A stretch of DNA of 64,000 bases from Rhabditoides inermis. Lineage: Eukaryota > Nematoda > Chromadorea > Rhabditida > Rhabditidae. A program made the position numbers and the translations under genes. Positions 38,977 through 50,367 of the stretch are shown here, piece after piece. The stretch is taken from positions 267,501 to 331,500 of the forward strand of contig CAWZYM010000076.1 in assembly GCA_963966185.1 (NCBI GenBank). The letters run 5' to 3'. Each line of letters begins with the position of its first letter. The first letter of the stretch is position 1. Below the pieces are notes generated by a model that did no database searches, was not told where the DNA came from, and saw nothing but the letters and a program-made list of their open reading frames with translations.

Positions 38977-39553
38977 AGGGAGATGAGAGAGGAAGATATT
39001 TCTGTCATGCGACATACGATGATGTGAGTGGACGGGTGTCACCCCGGGACGCCCCCAGGGCACATACCCTCAGGGCAGGCAGTAATGATGAGAGAAGAGA
39101 GGAGAGATGCTCGGGTATGAGCATATTTAGCGTCCCTCGCATAATTGCGCGAAAGAGAAGAGGGTGTGATGAGGTGTCATGTGCACGTATTTTGGGGTGC
39201 CAGATGGCTGCGAGAGAGGGAGAGGGAGAGGGAGAGGGAGAGGAAGGAAGAGAGAGAAAGGGGGAATGGGAAGACAGCCTTGTTACTTCGTCCTACCCAC
39301 ACTGAGTTAGTACAATAATTAGAATCAAAAGAGCACTTGTTATAATCAACCTGCGTTCCAGATCGCGAGTGAGCGTGAGTGTGTGGCTGCGCACTTCTGT
39401 CGCCGGGAGGTGCCCGAGTCGGGGGAGGCTGCGAGTCTCACACGGTCCATAGCCACACAACTGGCTGACAGATTCCCCAACCTGGTACTCCCACAACTAC
39501 ACACTCTCACGCTGCTGGCAGAATGCGAACAGGTAGAGAGGGGGGGAGAGGGG

Positions 39554-39619
<66 letters not shown>

Positions 39620-41722
39620 TTCAGGCCCTCCACCACTACCTTGCTCTGCCACTCGCTTCTCTTCCGACGCCCACTCGCCCTCACTTTCTCCTCATCGACA
39701 ATGTCCAACCACACATGTATGATCTCGTTTTGGAGGTGAGCTGTTTGTTTGTTTGTTTGTTTATTTGTTTCTTTGTTTACTCTGTTTGCTTGTCGTGGAT
39801 ATGTGATGGCTCTGACTAACATGGGATAACCTTGAGTTTCCTCTCGCATCCGGTTCTCGGAAGCCATTTGTGTGTACAGAAGGCGTTAAATGCCCATAAA
39901 TACCATAAACGATTTCGAGGTAGACGTGAGAGAGTGTGGGAAAGAGAGAGACTAGTGGCGAGAGAGTGTGTAGTTCTCGGAGGGCGGCGAGGCAGTGGGA
40001 GGAAAGGAAGGTCGGCGCGTCTTTGTACGAGCGAATATTGCGCGAACGCGGCGCGACAATTGTGCGAGATGATGAGATTACAAGTGGGGGATTAGTGGAG
40101 GGATATGAGGGACCATGTCATCTAAGGGGACCACTTGCAGATGGAGCGCTGTCTGCCGCATTGGCTCAACCTGGTGTGTCTATCCCGGCCAGTGGACAAG
40201 GCTGACGAGGCCAGGTTTAGTCGATTCCACACAGTGCAGCTGAACGAGTGTGTGGATGAACTGTACGAGTTCATTCGAATACGACTGCCACACTGTTCCA
40301 CGCAACACGTGGTCGAAGTGTGCGAGGTGAGTGGGGGAGAAGGAGGAAAAGGGAAGGAGAAGAAGAAAGAAGAGGAGAAGCAGTAGCACTCCCATCCCTT
40401 GCAGGACTCGTGGTTCTACGTGGACGCCCTGTCTCGCGGCCGGGAGTACGGGGCGTTCGAGGATGGCGAACATCTACCGGCGGGGACCAAGGTGGGAATG
40501 GGTTGGTTTCTGTGTGTTCACCGACGTCTCAGGAGCTCCTGGATGAGTTGTGTGTGGTTCTGCCACCCCGCCTGCCCATCTACCTACTACTAGTCAAAGC
40601 AGCCAGGAGTCCACCAGCTAGAAAGGTGAGATCTCACGAGCTTCTGGATGACTTTTCCATTTTGCATCATCTTTCTGCAGGCCTTGTTGGCCGCCGCACA
40701 AATCATGATCCACGATTCTCGGGCCAACATCGAACGGGAACTCGACGATCTCGAGGTGAGAGTTGTTTACTTGTTAGTTTACTTGTTTGTTTACTTGTTT
40801 ACCTGCGTATTCAGGTGATGTTCTCGTGTCTCGACCCTCTTGTTCTTGCTGGATCGTGGGCGGATCTGGATGGGGACATGCAACAACACCACGCTGCGTG
40901 GGCACACCTCATCAAGGTACGGGAGAAGACAGAATGAATGGAGAAGACCGTGTTTGCAGATGCGACCAGGGAAGACACCGCAAGATGTGATCGAGATGGC
41001 GTACCATCTCGCGCACTCAGGTGAGAGGAGGAGATCACCCACAGTGTTTTGGTACCACTCACTGTTTCCTCGCAGATGTCGCGGCGCGTGACTCTGTGCA
41101 GATCCTTTCATCGGTGGGCGCGAGTGAACTGCAGCTCGCCTGTTCGGTCGTCGATGTTCCCACCTCTGCCCTTCTAGCCAGGGCCGGTGCCAGGATTGGA
41201 TCAGGAGAAAAGGTTCGCACCCACTTCACTTTTTCATGACTTGGTTGTGCCAGTATGGAAATCGACTTTTTGTCCCGTTCTTCTTCCGAAATGGGGGAAT
41301 TAGCGAGGGGAGGGAGTGGAGGGGGGAATGGAAGCAGATGCACCTATTACGGAGCGGGCGATGTGCTGGTAATTCACTCGGAGAGAGGGAGAGGGAGGGA
41401 GGGAGAGAGGGAAGGAGGGGGAAAGAAGAGGAAGGGAAGGAGGGAGAGGATGAGAGAGTGGCTTCTTCCGGTGTCCATTCGACAGCCATTAGAGAGGGAG
41501 CGCGGGAACGGGGGTCATTTCGAGACTGGAGATGCAATTGCAAAAAGGAAGAGGCGGTCATTTCGGAAAATGCGCCCCCAAGAAGCAAACAATTACTGGG
41601 GTGGAAACATCGAGGGATTGAAATGCGAATGCATTGTTTCAGGAAGACTTTGTGTACATGTGTTCTATGGGTGATGTGGATGCTGTGGATCGAATGATCG
41701 ACACCACCAGTGAAAGAGTGAG

Positions 41723-41758
<36 letters not shown>

Positions 41759-42173
41759 GTTTACCTTGTTTACCTTGTTTACACCAGGATGCGTGTCTGG
41801 GCATGTTGGCTGCGGCGTCGCGAGGTCGGGTCGAAGTGTGCGCGCGGCTGCTGTCCGGAAGACCGACCTGTGCTAGGAGGTACTGTTTTTAATGTGTTCA
41901 CTGTTCATGATTAACCTCTGGTGTTTCAGATGCGACGGTCAGTGGAATGCTCTTCGAGCTGCCGCCTGCAACGACAACCTGGGCGTCCTCGAGATGCTCA
42001 TACAACACGGTACGGGGTTGTTTACTTGTTTACTTGTTTACTTGTTTACTTGTTTACCACCACCGTATGCCAGCGATCATTAGCCGCCCGTTTATGACCT
42101 TCAGTTGTTGCATGCAAGCTGTCAACGCGTTTCATTTTACGATGCGTTTTATGATCTTCGATGGTGCTTCGAT

Positions 42174-42215
<42 letters not shown>

Positions 42216-45200
42216 GTGGGGGCTCGTGAATTGACACCCGCCAGGTGTCTTCGAGGGCCTATTGACTCGAGCACATCCAGGCGGGAAGAGATGCCGGGGG
42301 ATCGTATGCCAAACCGAGGGACGCGCATAGATTAACGATGTGTCCGAAACCAGTTGCAGTTTCCACAACATGTTGACAACGCACTATATTTCTTTGTGTC
42401 TTTCACAACCTCTCATTTAGGTGTGAGCGTGGATGAGTGTGGCAATGGCGGTCGGACGGCACTTCGGGCCGCAGCCTGGTGAGTACGACTACATTCCAGT
42501 CCTGTCCCCCACTCACTCACTCTCCCATTCGAAGTGCACGCCTTTCGCAACCCGAACGATAGCTCTTTCGTCTCACAGGAAGGGGGCGCTAATTGTTGCG
42601 CGGCCTCCGCGGCGAATCTTTCGAATTATGCAAATTGAGCTGTTTAGAGCGCGGGAATGCGCCCGGGATGCATTATGTGTGTACGCAGCGCTGCAAAACG
42701 TATCGGGTTGCACTTGTCAGCGGCTTTCACTCTATTGAATTGGGTGTGAGGGAGGCAGGAGAGAGGGGGGGGGCTTGACTCTCAGGAGCTATCCATGGAT
42801 GATTGCAGGTCTGGCCACTGCGCGGTTGTGAAGAAGCTGCTCGAAGCAGGGGCCGATGTGGAAAGGAGGTAGGCAGTACACTGAGGATCGAAGCAGGCAT
42901 CACGTACTTATGAATGTGTTCATTTCCACGGCTAGGAAAAATTATTGACGATATAAACAAGCATGAAACAGGAAACAAATCAGCAATGTTAAACGACTTC
43001 TACATGGGTGTTAAATGTGGCAGGAACAATGAGAAAGCAGAAATAGGACTTGTTTTGAGGGACGCGGAGGGTCGGACGGCGTTGATCGCCGCTGCCTTTA
43101 TGGACCACCACCAAGTCGTGCACATGCTACTCGATCACAGGGCTAATCTCATGGTGAGCACGACAGTGATGATCAATTCTGGCTATCACACTGCACAACT
43201 GTGATAGAAACAGTGGGTGTTGTAGGATGTGTATGTGTGTTTTATATGTAATGTGTAGTTTGAAGACTGTGTTGCAGCAGCGCGATTCGTCCGGGGCGAC
43301 TGCACTGCACCTGTGCCTGTCCAATGGGGCCAAGGGAGACGCCCACAAACAAACTGTCGAGGCACTCATCAACAGTACGTCTCCCCCCCCCTTTCTCTCT
43401 CTCTCATCCTCCCTCTCTTCCAGGAGGCGGTGACGTGAACATGTGTGATGCGGGCGGCCGGGCCTGTATCCACCTGGCCGCGTACCACGGAGACGACAAC
43501 ATGCCACTCGTCATCGAACTCACATCCAACATCGACTCCCAGGTGCGAGAGTCGCAGTCAGTCGACCACTCGCCTCTGCTATTCTCCCGAGGGTGCTTAG
43601 TCCGCGAGTGCGATTATCGCACTGCATCTAGTGTCTTTAGAGAGACGGAGGACGAATAATGAGGGTGGGGTAGCGGTCAGAAGTTTTTTCCAGTAGTTTT
43701 CGAGGGACCTACAAACAACGGTGAAAATTTGTTTTGCTGGATCATCTGAAGAGTATTGGTCACAAAAATGTTGCTAGATCAGCAGTTTTCGGGGGGCCTA
43801 ACAAGTGCAAGTTTTCGTTGCAGGACCAGCACGGTCGGACGGCGTTGATGCTGTCATCGGGCCAGGGTCAGCTGCAGGCGGTCCAGCTGCTGATCGAGAA
43901 GGGAGCCTGCCTGGATTCGATCGACTCCGAGGGTCGCACTGCCCTCATGCTGGCTGCCATCGCAGGACACCTACCCGTCGTCGACCTGCTACTCAGTCTC
44001 GGAGCCGACGAGGCACACAAGGTACCGGACACATGTAAATACTGTAACAGTTGTTGATCTGATTCAAATACAGAATACAGTATGCTTATGATGTGCAGGA
44101 CAACGAGGGCGCGGTGGCGCTGCACTACGCGGCGGCCCGCGGCTGCGTGCAGTTGGTGCGGGCTCTGGCCACTGAGAGCACACTGCGAGCCAGCGACGCG
44201 AGAGGATGCCAGCCACTCATCATTGCCTGCCAACAGCCACAAGCCAGTCTACAGGTGAGCTCTGTTCTCATGCAATGTGTATACAACCTGTCCCAGGTGG
44301 TGGAAGAGCTGCTCGCCCTCGGGGCTCCGGTGTCGGCGGCCTCTCTGGAGGGAGTGACTGCTCTCCGCGCGGCTGCTCTCGCAGGCAACGCGGACATTGT
44401 GGACGCGCTGTCGTCCCTGGTGGATGACTGGGAGCAGGCAGATCTGGACGGCACTCCCCTCCTCCACCAGCTGTTCATCGACGGGCGACTGGCGATGGCC
44501 GGCCAGCTGCTGGCACTCGGGGCGTACACGTCAACGAGGGACGCGCACGGCAGGACGGCCGCCCACGTCGTCGCCTCACTCGATGACATAGAGGGCGCGC
44601 GCATGCTCAGGGGACTCGTCGCCAGCTTCGAGGTGGGAGCGATGTGTCATTTTATGGTGGCTTTATTAAACCCCCACAGTATACTCTTACTATTTATAAA
44701 ACCATCATAGATCGTTGGTTGCTTCGGTTTAAAAAGGTATTGATCTTACCTTTCCTCGTTTTCAGGGAGTGGACGCTGGCGGTCGCACTCCTTTGATGAC
44801 TGCTGTGTGGGCGGGGCATGCGAGGATAGCCGCCTACCTGCTAGACAATGTCGGAGTCGATCCCAATCATGTCGACCAGCAGGTGAGCCCCCTCTCTCCC
44901 CCCTCTCCCCCCTCTCTCTCTCCCTCCCTCCCTCTCATCTCCTCCCTCTCTCAGGGTGCATCTGCACTGTGCGTGGCTGCTCAGCTCGGCAACCGCGAGT
45001 TGGTCGCCCTCCTGCTCCGTTTCGGTGCCGACCCGGGCCTTCGGGACCGTGCTGGCCGGTCTCCGATCGATGTGGCTGTCCTACAGGGTCACGACCACGT
45101 GCTCTCCCTCCTCAAGAGTGCCACCGGCTCAGCCGACTCGAGCGGTTTCGGTTCGATGCCGGCGTCTCCAGTGGAGACCAAGTCGCTCGGCCGGAAGCTG

Positions 45201-45263
45201 ATCCATGCCCTTCCGGGCAAGTTCGGCACTGCCAGCCCCCGCATGCTGCGACGACCCATCTGA
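38448..45263 (+). CDS. P-loop NTPase with ankyrin repeats, ANKRD50/TANC-like (~983 aa)
   Basis: Twenty-two exons with closing phases, from 38448-38498, 38544-38630, 39362-39532, 39625-39735 and 40141-40326 through 43824-44021, 44099-44254, 44297-44632, 44766-44882 and 44955-45263. The N-terminal ~385 residues are an NTPase module. Walker A APPYAGKT is at residues 34-41, a TANC/ANKRD50-like helix contains CVAAHFC (~55), and a Walker-B-like FLLIDN ends at ~129 with Asn where Asp/Glu is usual. About 15 ankyrin repeats follow (~385-950) with GRTALMLAA-type motifs, then a Ser/Pro-rich tail. Proteins of this layout are STAND-type scaffolds, and ANKRD50 acts in endosomal recycling; a similar role here is inference. 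The model is shorter than human ANKRD50, so 5' exons may be missing. Introns after exons 2 and 11 and around 42 kb are larger and carry GA tracts. Confidence 0.82.
38913..38972. repeat. (GA)n microsatellite in ankyrin gene intron 2
   Basis: About 50 bp of nearly pure GA inside the 731-bp intron 38631-39361. A second GA block with GGGAGA units is at 39213-39262. Confidence 0.9.
39555..39615. repeat. (GA)n filling ankyrin gene intron 3
   Basis: GA tract occupying most of the 92-bp intron 39533-39624, with only ~20 bp to the donor and ~9 bp to the acceptor. Confidence 0.9.
41718..41757. repeat. (GTT)n microsatellite in an ankyrin gene intron
   Basis: About 12 GTT units starting at the donor site of the intron 41718-41787. 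Confidence 0.9.
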
Positions 45264-45358
45264 CCTTTCACTCACCAAACACACTGCTTCTACTCGTTTC
45301 CACTTCCATACTAGCTTCGTGATCGTGCAATATACTCCCTCCGGTGTGTATACAAATG

Positions 45359-45364
45359 AATAAA
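45359..45364 (+). terminator. Polyadenylation signal AATAAA (ankyrin gene)
   Basis: AATAAA 96 nt after the stop codon. The next gene starts 122 nt further on. Confidence 0.8.
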
Positions 45365-45485
45365 GAATATCTAATCGTTTCGCTGCGTCATGTATTGAGT
45401 TGATCGGAAATGTTATCAGTGGATTAGTTTGCCTGAAAAGCCGCCCATAAGAAGGTTCACCACGCGATTGATCATCACTGGAACA

Positions 45486-45851
45486 ATGCGCGCCCATGCC
45501 GCTCTGTTTTGTTTACTATTTGCGGTGACAAGTGCAAAGAACGTAAGTTTTATTTCAAATTTCACAGCGTGGTTAGTATCTGATTAAGAAACCGTTACTG
45601 TCGCAGTTCGAAGTGTCGCCAATAGTTTAAGTTATTCAGAAATGTCGAAGTAGTTGGAAGGCAAGCTGAAAGGCGTTTTGCCAGACATTGCGGATCAAGT
45701 GGAAAAACATTTTGGTTTCTTTTGAAGAGACTGACTGCTACTCACTCATTTCCTATTATATTGTTTGAGCCATGCGCGGGTAACGATTGGGTGCCGGACT
45801 TCAACGAGCCGCCCGTCAGGTGCTTCCACCCATACAAGTACAAGAAGGTCG

Positions 45852-45931
<80 letters not shown>

Positions 45932-46436
45932 CCCTCTTCTTCAGCCCTTCCTGGATGCTATGCAGTACTGTCAGGAACAGGGTGGTAATCTGGTCACTAT
46001 CACGAGTGCATTCGACAACGCACACATTTATGGTGAGAGAGAAGAGTGGAATATGAGAACGGAGTCCTTCTGAAGACCTGGCTTCCTCGCACGACGTCGT
46101 CTGCGATGTGTGGATCGGCCTGCAGGATCTGGACTCGCCCGGGGACTTCTACTGGCTAGACGGCGACTCGTCCACATACAGGCGGTTCGCTGCCGGTGAG
46201 TCAGACTGTAGTTTGTTTACAGTTTATGTATTTTTTATCAGATACAGTTTATGTATTTTTTTTATCATTCTATCAGATCCACTTCTCAGGTTATCCGATC
46301 AAGACGGATTCGTCCACCGTGGTTTTCATGCAAATCACACAACAGAAGAGCACCTGGCAGAATACGCTGGCTATGGAGACGGCTAACTGTTTCGTGTGCG
46401 AGAGACCGGCAGACTACCATCCGCCCACGCGTGAGA

Positions 46437-46495
<59 letters not shown>

Positions 46496-47760
46496 ATGAC
46501 AGAGAGGGAGAGAAGAAGAGAGAGACCATTTCAGATGCGCCCAAGACAGTGGCGCCGGCAACAAGCACAACGCGAACAGCCAGGACCACAGTGGGGCAGA
46601 CGACCACATCTGTCCCGACCACTGTGCCCGCAACCACCCTCACTCCCATTGTATCCAGCTCCACTGGAGCAGCCACTGCGACGCCTGCTGCGGGCACGAC
46701 TCCTGTCCCCACAACGACAACCACAGTGATCACCACAACAGGTAGACAGAATGGGGCGAGTCAACTAACTGAATCATAGTGGCGCCTCCTTCCGTCTACC
46801 GCGACTGCCTCGACATCCAGAGATTCCGACACGCATCCAGGAGCGGGGTGCGACAATCTCTTGTTTTCAGAAACTATTCACATTCTGCAGGTCTACTATG
46901 CGGAGGCGCTAGGCACGACCGTTTACTGTGACATGGAAAACGATGGCGGCGGCTGGACCTACATTCTCAGGTGAGCTATATTGATGCAGTAGGTAGTACA
47001 AGAGTTTAGGCGAGTGGATACATCCGATGGCTTCGTGCAAGCTACTGTAGCCGACTACGATAAGCTGATTGGAATGCCCGGAAACAGCCATTGGCAATCT
47101 TTATCCGGTGAGTGATAGGAATGAGAGGGAGAGAGAGAGAGGAAGAGAGAGATGGGGAAGGAGAACGAGAGAGAGGAAATACTTACAGTGATCTCGCAGC
47201 TAACCGCCTCCCCGTCTGAGCTCATTGTTGAAGCAGTGGGTGAGAGAGACCGCGGAGATGGAATTACGAAGAGGAGCCAACGGTGAGAGACAGTGAGAGG
47301 CGAGAAAGAGAGGGTGGGGAATTGTAGACTTCCTTTAGGTACTCTTCCTTCTCTGTCTCATCGTCGTGGAAACTGTCCATCAGTCCAGCTGAGGCCGGAG
47401 GCTCTCTCGGCTGCCAAGGATTCGACATGCACGATTCGGCCAATGGAGCCACCTTCGTTGTCGATGGGAAACATGGGTAGGAGAGAGAATAAAGGGGGGG
47501 GGGTTAGGGATAGGGAGGGAGAGAGAGAGGAGAGGGAGGGAGGGAGAGAGAGGGAGGGAGAGAGAGAGGGGAAGGAGAGATAGATGCTTGTTTTCAGTGC
47601 TTGGTGGGCGTCAGACTTGTCAACTCGCCAGCCCATGCTACCTCTCGGTCTTTCTTCCGCAACTCTAACAGAAGGCCTCTACTTCGAGACAAGTGATTCG
47701 ACCGGATGTCGTCTCATTCGGCCCGTCCAATTCGGACTGAAAGTCAGACGAACTGACTGA
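45486..47760 (+). CDS. Secreted C-type lectin - Thr/Pro stalk - fibrinogen-related domain (443 aa)
   Basis: Twelve exons: 45486-45542, 45770-45847, 45945-46032, 46076-46195, 46290-46430, 46535-46741, 46780-46847, 46891-46970, 47010-47107, 47189-47282, 47339-47476, 47598-47760. Residues 1-17 form a signal peptide (ALFCLLFAVTS). Residues ~20-160 are a C-type lectin fold, with DAMQYCQEQGGNLVTI, VWIGLQDL and the terminal CFVCERP; no QPD or EPN sugar motif is evident. Residues ~165-230 are almost only Thr, Pro, Ala, Ser and Val, a mucin-like O-glycosylated stalk. Then a fibrinogen-related C-terminal domain begins: DCLDIQRF, SGVYY, VYCDMENDGGGWT, YSSFSV, GAWW and FGLKV. The middle of this domain is shorter than usual, lacking the FWLGN segment. 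An extracellular recognition or immune role is inferred. AATAAA lies at 47802. Confidence 0.82.
45856..45928. repeat. (CT)n filling lectin gene intron 2
   Basis: Nearly pure CT from 9 nt after the donor to just before the acceptor of intron 45848-45944. Confidence 0.92.
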
Positions 47761-47801
47761 AGGCAAATCGATCAAAACGCATGAACATGTTTCACATTCT
47801 G

Positions 47802-47807
47802 AATAAA
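47802..47807 (+). terminator. Polyadenylation signal AATAAA (lectin gene)
   Basis: AATAAA 42 nt after the stop codon of the lectin-fibrinogen gene. Confidence 0.8.
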
Positions 47808-47999
47808 CGGCTATATCTGGTTTGAGCATCTGTGTGAATCTGTGCGCATCAATGCAGATTTCATGCAACTGACTGCTTGAAATACTTGATCGCATTCGAG
47901 TCATCGGTTATGGTGTACGGCCGGATGCGATGCGGTTGCTGACCACCCACCTTCTCTTGATGACCATCTTCTCTTGGTTCATCCCATTGTAGTATTGTT

Positions 48000-48226
48000 T
48001 TTTTTTTAATTTCACATAGTATCACGATTGAAACCCAAACATTCTTATCACTTTTTTATCGGTAAAGCATACAACTAACGATAAGTGTATGGGAAGAGGA
48101 ATGTCTTAGTAGGGGTTAAAGGAACAACTCCTCATTTTCACACGAGCACAATTTGGCACTGACCGGATTCGAACCCGCGAAGATCGGGGGCACAACGCAG
48201 CGCACATGCACTGAGCCAAGAAACAA
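48000..48226 (-). mobile_element. tRNA-derived SINE, second copy or family
   Basis: The minus strand has TTGGCTCAGTGCATG (A-box-like) and GGGTTCGAATCCGG (B-box-like) with tRNA spacing. The acceptor-stem halves do not pair. The element runs to a T-rich stretch on plus (47999-48009), the A tail of a minus-strand SINE. The body after the head differs from the SINE at 34.1 kb, so it may be another family. TTGTTT near both ends could be a target duplication, but this is weak. Confidence 0.65.
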
Positions 48227-48733
48227 GTGACCGGGCGTTGTTTATTTGCGGTTATGTTTCCGACCCCAGTTTTTGCAATGAAGTGTTGGCGGGAAATTCA
48301 ATTTTTGAGCTGCATTTTTGGCAGTGGCAGAATTGAAAGTTACGCAGAATCGTCGTTCTTTCGCAAAAATTGCAAATGTGTTAGGATAATATAATTTTTA
48401 ATAATACTCCTAGTCGAAAATAAGTCGCCACTGTTGCTTTAAGTTATCCCTCAATAGATTCCTTTTGCTTCACCCACTAGACGACCCCACTAGGCTTTAG
48501 TATATCGCGTGAGTACTATCATTGATTGTAGTGTCTCGTAGCAGGCTTTCCCTGCTCTCACCTTTCAGCCTGCTTCCTACCGGGAGCGCGTGTCTCACAC
48601 AAGCACTTTGTGCCTCTGAGGGGCGCGCTGCAGTCTCGCCTTGCGGTGTGTGGACTTGGATTGCTCGACACATCGACCGACCAAACCATCCCCACTATCC
48701 TCATTCAGTGCTTGACTGTTTTATGGATAAACA

Positions 48734-49248
<515 letters not shown>

Positions 49249-49313
49249 CCCCTGTAATCAGGCACGTTGCTTCTAGGTCCCACCTCGTTCGATTCTTACG
49301 CGGATCGTGTGAT
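49249..49313. repeat. Dispersed repeat, copy A
   Basis: AACCCCTGTA, then CTAGGTCCCACCT, then ATTCTTACGCG and ATCGTGTGATAT match in the same order with 63759-63833. The two copies are 14.5 kb apart. The family is unknown. Confidence 0.75.
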
Positions 49314-49807
49314 ATTCCTTTCTCTCTTTCTATTTATTCTCCTTTGTTTTGGCTTATTTCACGTGTTTCATAGCTTATGCTCATATATCATTTGTTGTCG
49401 TTGTCGTTGTTGTTGTTGCTGTCCACTCGTTATTAATGTTTATCACACATTATTGGCACGCGATAAATGTCTATCATTCAAAATAATAAAACGCTACGGA
49501 GCTCCATTTGACGAATATTGTACTACTACGCATCATGATGCACAACGCACACTAACTTCGGCGTGTTTTGGCTTCTATAAAGACAATGTGTTTATACTAT
49601 TACTACAACCACTTTTCTTATAGAGTTTGTGAGATTATTAGAGAGATTCGTTTTGAAAGCATCGTTTCCTCATTTCCGAGTAGTTGAAGATAATCGATAA
49701 CAAGCACAGCGCAGCGCATATTGGCGTATGCTCATCATTTCCATTGTGCTTTACATTTACGCGTATTTTTTTAAAAGTATAATTACGTTTATTGTAGGGC
49801 TGGCTGC

Positions 49808-50354
49808 ATGTCTACCGTGTTACCCCATCGCCAGAAAGTCTTGTCACTCTACCGCCAAATCTTCAGAATCGCCCGCAACTGGCAGGTTATTGGACATGTT
49901 TACATCTTTGTTTACTCGTTCTGTCGTAGGTGCGTGATCCGACTAAGACACTGGCTGAAAAGCAGTCGATCGTCAACGAAGCACGCGAGAAGTTCAACAA
50001 GCACAAAACGGTTAGTTGAAAATTGAATTCAATGTTTCCTGTTGCATATCATAACACGTATCCTCTTCTTTCATTATACAATAATATGCTGTATTTATTA
50101 TTGTGTATAAAGTTATTCTTATCGACCTTACAGGAATTTGACCCGACCGTGATCTCTTCACTGATCCTTGAATGCGAGAAGCGCATCGTGCAGGCCGACC
50201 ACTATCGCATTCCCTATGAACGACTCGAGTACCTCGCCCCTCAAACGGCATATAGTGAGTCTTGTTGGCAACACTTGTTCATTACTTTACATGTTTAGCT
50301 GTCAACATTCGCAAGCAGCAGTACACTCAGCACAGCAAGAAGCGCGAGATGTGA
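49808..50354 (+). CDS. LYRM1: LYR motif-containing protein 1 (111 aa)
   Basis: Exons 49808-49885, 49930-50010, 50134-50254 and 50299-50354. The protein opens MSTVLPHRQKVLSLYRQIFR. The LYR tripeptide and following Phe define the Complex1_LYR fold, a three-helix mitochondrial adaptor family that binds acyl carrier protein. Residues 27-111 follow the LYRM1 pattern: an Asn-Glu-Ala-Arg helix, an acidic helix ending RIVQADHYRIPYERL, then a basic tail. Length matches vertebrate LYRM1 (~122 aa). An AG acceptor (TTGTAG) lies 10 nt before the ATG. The next gene's coding sequence begins within about 15 nt of this stop. Confidence 0.9.
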
Positions 50355-50367
50355 GCACGACGGGGCG

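Noticed and set aside
48140..48226. Functional tRNA gene on the minus strand
   Set aside because: tRNA-like boxes are present but acceptor-stem halves are not complementary; it fits a SINE head better.
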